The notes under the pieces were generated by a model. It was not told the DNA's origin and searched no databases. It worked only from the letters and a program-made list of their open reading frames with translations. A stretch of 64,000 bases of DNA. Source: Chitinophagales bacterium. GTDB taxonomy: Bacteria; Bacteroidota; Bacteroidia; Chitinophagales; UBA2359. The stretch is from the NCBI GenBank assembly GCA_041392475.1, contig JAWKLZ010000001.1, forward strand, positions 124,001-188,000, read 5' to 3'. A program made the position numbers and the translations under genes. Each line of letters starts with the position of its first letter. Position 1 is the stretch's first letter. This document shows, one piece after another, positions 60,301 through 64,000 of the stretch.

Positions 60301-62529
60301 GTAGGTTTGTGCCACAGAAAGACTGGCGGTTGTTCCTGCACAAAAATCGCTGCCATTGACGGTTGGTGTCAAATTGGGTGATTCATTGACGGTGATGTTG
60401 GCAGTGCCTGAGCAGCCGTCTGTATTTGAAACAGTAACGGTGTAAGTGCCTGATGTGTTGACGCTTATGTTTTGACCCGTATCGCCATTTGACCAATTGT
60501 AGTTGTCAAAACTTTCAACTACTGAAAGGGTACTGCTGCTGCCTGTGCAAAAATCATCACCGTTGATGGTGACAGTCGGAAGGCTTATAATATTGTAGGG
60601 AATTATGATGGACGTAAAACAATCAGGTGAAATAATGTCAACTGAAAGGGCATTGTTGGAGGGTGGTAAATCTACATCCGTAGGATTGTCAATATAAGTA
60701 TATACATCTAAATCACCATCATACCAATCAATAAAATTGTTGGGATCATCGTTGATTTGGTCATTGTAAGTGGTCAAGTCTATGTTTGCAGCCGTACCAG
60801 AACCTGGGGTGTCTTCACATACATTGATGGTTAATCCTCCAAACGAAGGTAGGGGAATCATATAAACACTGGCATCGTCTGTGCCTGTGCAACCTAAACC
60901 ATCCGTGACTGTGACAGTATAAGTATGTGTACCTGAACCCAATACGGAGCCTTCTAATGTGATGCCATTGCTATTAGAACCGTTTGACCATTGGTAGATA
61001 TAAGGGCCGTTTCCAGATTGAAAAGCGTCTAAAAAAGTGGTTCCGTCTTCGCACAAAGAAAGTACATTGGTTCCTCCATTGTTTTCAATATCTATTGTAG
61101 GCCCTTGCAATGCTGTAATGATGGTTTCCCCTGTGGCAGTACAATTGTTGAGGTCGGTGACAGTGACGGTGTATGTACCACTTGAATTGATATTGGTAGT
61201 AGGGGTAGCATCACCCGTACTCCAAAGGTATTGATTGTAGGTAGTGGTGGTGGACAAAGTGGTGTTTTCACCTTCACAAAAATCATCGCCCACAATAACA
61301 GGTGAAGCAGGAGCGGTGATGGTAAATGGGAAAGAAAATACATCAATTTGGGGAGTTGCAGGGCAACCAGTACCAACAAAAATATCATCGTAAGTATTGG
61401 TCGCTGTCACAGTAATAGTGACATTGCCCGCATTTGTTCCTTGGATTTCCACCGATTTGCCACTGTTCGCACCTACAATAGTGGCATTTCCGCTGCTCAC
61501 ATTCCAAAGGTAACTATCTGAATCGCAACCTGTGAGCGAAAGAGTTGTTTGCTCTCCAACACAAATGCTTGTATTAGAAGCAGTATTGGGACAGCCTGCT
61601 CCTTGAAATTCATCATCTGGCGCAGTCCGAAGGCTTTCTATCCATTCTGCATTGAGGCAAGAGTTGGCTCGACCTGGACTTTGGCCGCCAGGAGTAATAG
61701 TAGCAGTGCCACTCGAAAAATTGGCAGCATTCGTGTAGTCATTCCCTATCGTATTGTTGAAAAAATAATGAGTATCACTACCTCCACCTGCTAAAAGCAA
61801 GTTATCAGGTCCACCTATCAATGCAGGAGAGCCACCTGCGCTTGTACCATAAGCAAAACCATGAAAATAGCTTCCATTTGGTTGGCGAACTTGTGCTGCA
61901 TCTCCACCATTTCTAAACTCAAAATTGCCCGAAAACCCATCATCTGCAATGGGTCCATAAGTGCCTATATTGTAAAATGGAGAGCCGTTTACACCATTGG
62001 GACAAGCAGCATTGTCACCTGCTCCTGAAGAAGAACTGGGGCTTGTGGTATTTTGCTCCATGTAGGTATTGGAAGCATTGATAGGAACTACCCTCAGAAA
62101 ATCACAGTCAGCATCATCGTAATCAGGGGGCAGTCCACCGATATCTGCTTGTTGAATAGTCAAATTGGGATTGTTGGCATACAACAGTATGATTGTTCCT
62201 ACGGGAACTTCTGCCCATATTGGGTCGTATTTGAATCGAATGTGTCCTGTTGCAATTCCTGTTCCTGAAACAGCACCATTGTCAGGACCCGGGCAGTCGG
62301 TGAAATCGCCATTGTTGTCGTCAAAAATCCATCCTCTGATGTCAACGGTTGTACAAGGAGGCCCTACAACAACAAGTTCGGCAAACTCCTTTTGACTTGC
62401 TGCCTCACCCTGTGATATCTCATTGACAATCAGCCCTTGTGCTTGGATACTTTGATTTGTCCAAAAATGGAATAACACTAACAACAAACACAGTTTTATG
62501 GTATGTGAAGAACGTAGAATTGAATACAT
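51355..62529 (-). CDS. Giant T9SS-exported repetitive adhesin with type B sorting domain
   Basis: 3724 residues. Signal peptide (HTIKLCLLLVLFHFWTNQSIQAQ); an N-terminal lamin-tail-like domain (LIVNEISQGEAASQKEFAELVVVG...VDIRGWIFDDNNGDF); then Ig/PKD-like repeats to the end. About nine 69-residue repeats (around 650-1273) follow the pattern DFC-G---LSV-E-Y-YNWSNGD-GQNI-V---GTYTVTVS---GCTGT. Further on, a ~500-590-residue composite unit beginning CTPPQ occurs three times (near 55875, 54375 and 52625), the last partial. The C terminus (AFSPNGDGINDVFKP ... YQLFIFNRWGEKVFES ... QPIGVYAYVIRYQF) is the gliding-motility-associated/type B sorting domain. Paired Cys in each repeat suggest disulfides. 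Probably a cell-surface adhesin; the ligand is unknown. Confidence 0.9.
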   Translation of the reverse strand: MYSILRSSHTIKLCLLLVLFHFWTNQSIQAQGLIVNEISQGEAASQKEFAELVVVGPPCTTVDIRGWIFDDNNGDFTDCPGPDNGAVSGTGIATGHIRFKYDPIWAEVPVGTIILLYANNPNLTIQQADIGGLPPDYDDADCDFLRVVPINASNTYMEQNTTSPSSSSGAGDNAACPNGVNGSPFYNIGTYGPIADDGFSGNFEFRNGGDAAQVRQPNGSYFHGFAYGTSAGGSPALIGGPDNLLLAGGGSDTHYFFNNTIGNDYTNAANFSSGTATITPGGQSPGRANSCLNAEWIESLRTAPDDEFQGAGCPNTASNTSICVGEQTTLSLTGCDSDSYLWNVSSGNATIVGANSGKSVEIQGTNAGNVTITVTATNTYDDIFVGTGCPATPQIDVFSFPFTITAPASPVIVGDDFCEGENTTLSTTTTYNQYLWSTGDATPTTNINSSGTYTVTVTDLNNCTATGETIITALQGPTIDIENNGGTNVLSLCEDGTTFLDAFQSGNGPYIYQWSNGSNSNGITLEGSVLGSGTHTYTVTVTDGLGCTGTDDASVYMIPLPSFGGLTINVCEDTPGSGTAANIDLTTYNDQINDDPNNFIDWYDGDLDVYTYIDNPTDVDLPPSNNALSVDIISPDCFTSIIIPYNIISLPTVTINGDDFCTGSSSTLSVVESFDNYNWSNGDTGQNISVNTSGTYTVTVSNTDGCSGTANITVNESPNLTPTVNGSDFCAGTTASLSVAQTYDAYNWSNGDAGQNISVTIAETYTVTVSDASGCSGTGQVTINELPPLNPTVNGSDFCNGQNGDLSVAETFNSYNWSNGDAGQNISVTIAGTYTVTVSDASGCTGTGQTTVNELILSSLTLNGEDFCSGQNSNLSVVEAFSGYTWSNGDIGQNITVNLPGTYTVTVSQANGCTQTSDITINELSGLTPSTTGNDFCTGSTTTLSVVENYNSYNWSNGDTGQNISVGIAGTYTVTVSDSNGCTGTSNVTVNELPVPNPSISGNDFCAGGTSVLTVNELFNNYVWSTAETTQMITVSNGGTYTVTVSNADNCTATANISINQFSITSPTLTGTDFCLDFGTTLAVVETYNSYNWSNGDAGQNISINTGGTYTVTVTNTDGCTATNAITVQSFLHPSPVITGEDFCEGGAANLSVTDVFDSYDWSNGDDTQAIAVTAADTYTVTVTNGNGCTETASYTVNALSNPDPTITGTLNFCEGMTTDLSTSQTYNDYNWSTNENSQGITVNQGGLYIVTVTDSNGCTADVGAWVSEKPLPSATLSTNSPICSGEDLVLTFDLTGTAPWSLNYFNGFSNVTVNIAASPYVATFSTSQDLIISMNSISDAFCDNTLFGNTEIYVSQPPTVSNINITCNDTNTEYTVTFDLSGGDFTNYVVGGDAGTLVGNTFTSDPITSGEDYSFSVDDSNQCGPILIEGTQDCSCGTFAGTMPSQAIQVCEDEIINVTNNGNENLDGDDLLNYILHTNTGTSIGTIFAQNDNGSFAFTDATPPLNYNTTYYVSAIAGNDDGSGVIDLSDDCLSVAVGTPISFLQNPTPTAEVGGSTCNTTWDLIAFPSLGVGNWSADPSAGVSFGNTNSSNTTVTITDAGDYTFFWTEDNNGCTASAEVMVTFIESIVVDAGTDDEICNDDYNLIATSEGLPGIWTSVPSAGVSYTNLDNPNTIATVTEPGVYTFTWTVENGECTVSDDVEITFYDGIGVTNRQHECIDNQFVVTFEIIGGDGNYSVDGSTDGLVGNVFTSQPIPSGEEYTFTITDSSPCFTFILIDDFFCNCTTDAGNLSSETIENCGFDVNVVVATSNTTLDDNDILVYVLHDGSDPLNILMSNSDGQFSFDETILSYGTTYYITALAGNDDDADGFPDSENDCYDTSNDMPVVFYGQPETSISADCGLTQSLTALLQTSTGISAWSGEGTWTFTTTGGGSVDFDDANNPTTNFNASEAGDYTFTWTGEGGCMDVVSTTLISPLDASWTAICADDLLTYTVTLTIEGGTTPYIVNNVPVVGTTYTETFNADADFSFDIEDNGVCESITIAGTWDCNCPSPNNPTPVAASVNYCSNEPIPTLEVSNNGVDSYIWYNDPSDAISIFEGSAFTPSTGGTATYWVQAVSPDGCLSGFVEVNLVENQTPPAPIVADATICFGNTLSNPITATTTNGSIQWSTDTGTSDTGNFDGSGLAIGEHIVTIFEESPEGCESASSSFLLTVEDCNCTPPQAPVAVSSQLFEICEDELIPTFEAMLTEGDFIQWFNVAVGGTAISQGLTFTPTVSGIYYAQAASNADECVSSRIAFELVINPNPPMPIVADATICFGVTLPNPITASTANGTLSWSTDTGTMGTGSFDGSGLAIGEHIVTIFEESLEGCESASASFALTIEDCSQVCPTVTSAPTASFEDCGAAERTLEITLNDPDNTLDRIEWRLNGGVVATDVTSLVVNRNPTGCAPTVLVYTVNVFCSLNPNTPILAGTFDLTFYPEANATITVLNGGCTVQAVPTCPNFSIVGEDTFTTDVDGDNSEVIFTVQNNDTTLGNNCSTTLSGNFNCVVTECPTIAGIGAGGSVCAGEDFNLSATVSDPNGKLNRVEWVDELGNILSSNLSFTDSKTFNGCDAQTFTYTFQIYCDDDLDVPSASNSVVWTVYPIPDNIVEVGDCSLEVLDVDCGGSLAISYSDDNGTTWQSLPNDNPIDGEMWLWRASVVDAPIGCNVSGEVTAVCICTPPQTPIAVSNQLLEICENEVIPTFEVMLADGDFVQWYDVAFDGMAIAQGFTFAPNEAGIYYAEVGNNGDDCVSERLAFELIVHPNPDNPIATGASYCEDEPIPNLTVQDNGTDMYFWYSDTTITSIAEGVSFTPSIGGTATYWVQGQSSNGCLSMLVAVDLTENALPPTPIVTDETICLGASLTTPITAMSANGILHWSTDTGASGIGNFNGIGLAIGVHVVDIFEESEAGCEGTVASFVLTVEDCNKICPTVTNAPTASFEDCGTAERTLEITLTDPDNTLDRIEWVLNGTVVATDITSLLVNETPTGCAPTVLVYTANIYCSLNPNTPVLAGTFDLTFYPEANATITVLNGGCTVQAVPTCPNFSIVGDDTVTTDVDGDMSEVLFVVQNNDTALGNNCSTTVSANFNCVITECPTIASINPGTSVCSGEDILLTATLNDPNGKLSLIEWVDNLGNVISNDLSFVHTEVVNGCTAQTFDYKLQIYCSDTPNTPTETNVVTWTVYPIPENIVAVGDCSLEVLDVDCGGSLAITYSGDNGTTWQSSPNDSPVDGETWLWRASVLGAPVGCEVSGEVTAVCDCTPPQIPIAVSSQLIEVCEGEIISAFEVMLVDGDFVQWYDVAIGGTAVGQGFTFMPVEAGTYYAEVGNDADDCVSERLVFELIVNPMDDASFSYTATEFCLGDISILSPDFVATAGGVFSADGGLVIDANTGAFDLSSVLQVGTFTITYTTTEPCSSSQSIEIEVSTNELVLDAGENIEICDGETISLNAVLQGAANLQWSADGLGNFSDPLSLISNFVNPDTGQFTLYITASNDCGADVQDSLLLTVLPSILLDIDGNTSIFEGESTVLEAIGDDNMDYIWSSTGDENSLSCLDCSNPTVSPSVTTTYFLNSNTVCANTASVTVRVEEVPSLDVVVESAFSPNGDGINDVFKPLADGQLETYQLFIFNRWGEKVFESEDITEGWNGTFKDELQPIGVYAYVIRYQFAGQNTKQQAGNVTIIR
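52620..55880 (-). repeat. Long composite tandem duplication inside the adhesin gene
   Basis: Units beginning with the codons for CTPPQ at about 55875, 54375 and 52625. Shared text includes TASFEDCG-AERTLEITL, GCAPTVLVYT, FYPEANATITVLNGGCTVQ and GDCSLEVLDVDCGGSLAI. The second unit (about 1750 bp) has an extra module (ATGASYCEDEPIPNLTVQD) missing from the first (about 1500 bp). Confidence 0.85.
58710..60585 (-). repeat. 207-bp tandem repeats in the adhesin gene
   Basis: Nine contiguous units of 69 codons. On the plus strand each carries a phrase like TTTTGACCCGTATCGCCATT (encoding NGDTGQN) and GTAACGGTATAAGT (encoding TYTVTV). Neighbouring units are about 60-80% identical by eye; the two encoding NISVTIA-TYTVTVSDASGC are the closest. 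Confidence 0.85.
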
Positions 62530-62581
62530 AGTTGGGGTTTTGATAGATATACGCTAAAGCATGAGAGAATGGATTGCCCTG

Positions 62582-62589
62582 CAAAGTTA
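62582..62589 (-). promoter_or_regulatory. Candidate -7 box of the adhesin gene
   Basis: TAACTTTG on the minus strand matches TAnnTTTG, 53 bp upstream of the start codon. A -33 TTG at the right distance is not clear. Confidence 0.45.
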
Positions 62590-62660
62590 CCGATAATTTT
62601 GTGTTTGAAAAGGCATATTGTTTGCAAACCTAGTGTCTAAATAAACGGTTTTACAAAGAA

Positions 62661-63476
62661 TTAATATAAGCTACTGAAAAAAATCCCCAATTCTTGTTTG
62701 ATTTTTTCGTTTGACACCACACAGTATTTAGTTGGGCTATTTGCTGCAAAAGTGGGTGGGACAAGCCCTAATTTTTTAGCAGCAGCGGTGTAGAACTCCT
62801 CACGTGTAGGATGTTCATCACTGCAAACATTATACACTTCACCCCATTTTCCTTGTCGAATGACTTGAAAAATCACCTCCATACAATCCTCCAAATGCAC
62901 CAAATTGACTTTCCCTTTACCATTCGTCAAGTTTTGTTTTCCCGCCAAAAAACGTCCAGCAGGGCGATTCGGCCCAAACAATCCTGCAAGCCGTAAAACA
63001 GTAGTTTCCACATTCGGGACATCCTGCAAAAGCTCTTCGGCTTTTAGCAATGCCTTTCCAGATGATTTAATAGGTTGAAGAACATCGGATTCGGTGGCGA
63101 TTTGGTTTTGAAGGGAATAAACAGAAGTGGAACTGACAAAAAGCATTTTCTGCAAAGGAGAACCTTCCATGGCTTGGGTCAAAGTTTTTATTTTGGCGAG
63201 AAAAGATGCTTCAACATCTGGATTTTTGCGCCCAGGCGGAATGTTGAAAATCAAAACATCTGTCTTCAGTAGTTCCATTAAATTGTCCATTTGCTCCTGC
63301 GGCAATGTTCCATCATCCTGCAATTGAAGTAAGTAAGACTCTATGCCCATTGCAGATAAATTTTCCATTTTGGATAAAGTAGTGGTACTACCTTTGATGG
63401 TAAAATTTTGTTTTTGAAGGTATTGGGCTAAAGGTAATCCGAGCCAACCGCAGCCAATAATGCTGATTGTGTTCAT
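62661..63476 (-). CDS. NAD(P)-binding epimerase/dehydratase-like protein (YeeZ-like extended SDR)
   Basis: 271 residues. Rossmann start ISIIGCGWLGLPLAQYLQ (GxGxxG variant GCGWLG), a TTTLSKMENL stretch where the cofactor ribose lies, DVLIFNIPPGRKNPDVE, the KMLFVSSTSVYSLQN strand, LRLAGLFGPNRPAGRFLAG, and VNLVHLEDCMEVIFQVI, all typical of YeeZ-type extended SDR proteins. The usual YxxxK is modified (SSGKALLKAEELL), so catalysis may differ. Substrate unknown. A 302-bp gap separates it from the ABC transporter gene upstream. Confidence 0.85.
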   Translation of the reverse strand: MNTISIIGCGWLGLPLAQYLQKQNFTIKGSTTTLSKMENLSAMGIESYLLQLQDDGTLPQEQMDNLMELLKTDVLIFNIPPGRKNPDVEASFLAKIKTLTQAMEGSPLQKMLFVSSTSVYSLQNQIATESDVLQPIKSSGKALLKAEELLQDVPNVETTVLRLAGLFGPNRPAGRFLAGKQNLTNGKGKVNLVHLEDCMEVIFQVIRQGKWGEVYNVCSDEHPTREEFYTAAAKKLGLVPPTFAANSPTKYCVVSNEKIKQELGIFFSSLY

Positions 63477-63664
63477 CTGTTTTATGGTGTTTTAGATTTT
63501 TTTATAACAAACACACCAAAATAAATTTAGGGCTAAAATATCTCTTGCGTACATTCTTAATGCGTGTGCCTAATGTATTTTGGGTAGAATATAAAAATTG
63601 ATAATCAAATTTTTAATCTATTGATGTGATTGGGTGCAAAAAGTTAATTACCAGATAGTTTGGA

Positions 63665-63720
63665 CTTTGGACGAAAGACAAAAGAAGTAAATATTTGGTT
63701 ATGAGTAAATTGCATTGAAA
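63665..63720 (-). repeat. 56-nt dispersed repeat, copy 2
   Basis: Minus-strand copy of the block at 51223: CAATTTACTCATAACCAAAT, ATTTACTTCTTTTGTCTTTC, GTCCAAAGTCCAAACT. Again next to a hairpin, here the terminator at 63704. The rest of 63477-63778 is AT-rich with no gene. Confidence 0.7.
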
Positions 63721-63733
63721 ATGCAATTTTACT
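63704..63733 (-). terminator. Hairpin downstream of the ABC transporter gene
   Basis: AGTAAATTGCATT and AATGCAATTTTACT form a 13-bp stem with one bulge around GAA. It lies 45 bp past the ABC transporter stop. No long T-run follows, so termination is inferred from place and stem strength. Confidence 0.5.
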
Positions 63734-63778
63734 TAATTCCTTTGCTTCCTCATTCAAAGTCTAATAATAAGTCACTAA

Positions 63779-64000
63779 TCACTGATAACCAGCTGCCTGC
63801 AATCCGAATAATTCCGCATAAAACCCATTCAATTCCAATAATTCCTTGTGTGTACCCAACTCTACCTTCTGTCCATTTTTCAGCACCAAAATACGGTCAG
63901 CCATGCGGACAGTTGAAAAACGGTGAGAGATAAGAACCGCCATTTTTCCAGCGGTCAAATCTGCAAAACGCTGAAATACTTCAAACTCAGCACGAGCATC
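63779..64000 (-). CDS. ABC transporter ATP-binding protein, C-terminal end
   Basis: The last 73 codons, open to the window edge: ARAEFEVFQRFADL, then MAVLISHRFSTVRMADRILVLKNGQ, KVELGTHKELLELNGFYAELFGLQAAGYQ and a stop at 63779. Visible parts are the D-loop side of the Walker B helix, the H-loop His in ISHRFSTVR and the usual 'G-H-eLl---g-Y--l' end. The form (AEFEVFQRF, then 'LQA.GY') fits an exporter with fused membrane and ATPase domains (MsbA/ABCB type), but the membrane half is outside the window. Confidence 0.85.
   Translation of the reverse strand, partial: DARAEFEVFQRFADLTAGKMAVLISHRFSTVRMADRILVLKNGQKVELGTHKELLELNGFYAELFGLQAAGYQ

Noticed and set aside
58710..60585. Regularly spaced repeats that might suggest a CRISPR array
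   Set aside because: The period is exactly 207 bp, the repeats are coding in frame (69 residues) and differ gradually; no cas genes are present.
52150..62395. Many plus-strand ORFs of 60-208 codons opposite the adhesin gene
   Set aside because: Shadows of a repetitive, Thr/Gly/Asn-rich coding strand; their products are low-complexity and repeat with the adhesin units.

Overview
The window comes from a Bacteroidota chromosome, probably a gliding or filamentous member of the Saprospiria/Cytophagia type. The evidence is: a C25-peptidase PorU-like protein and two proteins with type IX secretion (T9SS) C-terminal sorting domains, GldM-like proteins, a carboxypeptidase-D/TonB receptor, Uma2 nucleases, moderate-to-low GC, and several candidate promoters with the Bacteroidota -7 motif TAnnTTTG. 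No rRNA, tRNA or CRISPR array was seen.

Layout. 1-5.2 kb: end of a xylulokinase-like FGGY kinase, a VOC protein and an alpha/beta hydrolase, a Uma2 nuclease, and topoisomerase III. 5.2-11 kb (minus strand): a small secreted protein, three tandem GldM-like paralogs, and a secreted Vps62-plus-pore-former-like protein. 11.6-15.6 kb: a vWA protein and an IS4-family element inserted into an older copy of itself. 15.7-23.7 kb: a CUB/T9SS protein, a small secreted protein, a tail-collar protein, and a 1198-aa outer-membrane barrel gene whose 5' and 3' ends are each duplicated nearby. A VapC-like toxin-antitoxin pair lies between the 3' copies. 23.8-39.1 kb: the accessory region described below, wrapped around a 5.1-kb porU2-like gene. 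39.4-51 kb: Uma2, an SDR, a TonB receptor, an LptF/G permease, an unknown, a PrcB-like/serpin fusion, glutathione peroxidase, and a PA14-OmpA protein. 51.4-62.5 kb: one 3724-aa repetitive T9SS adhesin. 62.7-64 kb: a NAD-dependent epimerase-like protein and the end of an ABC transporter.

The main discovery is in 23.8-39.1 kb. Two LRR-Roc-COR-TIR proteins (Roco-like, architecturally similar to NLRs) lie next to three small FGE-sulfatase/C-type-lectin-fold proteins. The last ~25 codons before the conserved GFRL of those three proteins look like diversity-generating retroelement (DGR) variable regions. The two tandem copies are close to each other except for about 22 differences crowded into 72 nt, between identical flanks. 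Downstream of the first lectin gene lie two hairpins, an HRDC-domain accessory gene and, overlapping it by ATGA, the first 95 residues of a DGR-type reverse transcriptase. The RT is cut off before its catalytic motifs and no template repeat is visible, so the local retroelement looks dead. Either the targets are diversified in trans by another DGR in the genome, or they are frozen variants. The pairing suggests a TIR-effector conflict system with hypervariable lectin-like partners; that functional link is inference.

The same region carries recurrent palindromes. One, near CAACTGTTGTCAAGG, occurs once before each Roco or tandem lectin unit, with a compensatory change in one copy. Another, centred on AGCCCATGAATTAATT, precedes each lectin gene. 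A ~1.45-1.48 kb unit is tandemly duplicated. Elsewhere, intergenic palindromic elements of at least one other family (arms like GACTTTTGTAGTTT with matched changes in both arms) recur through the window.
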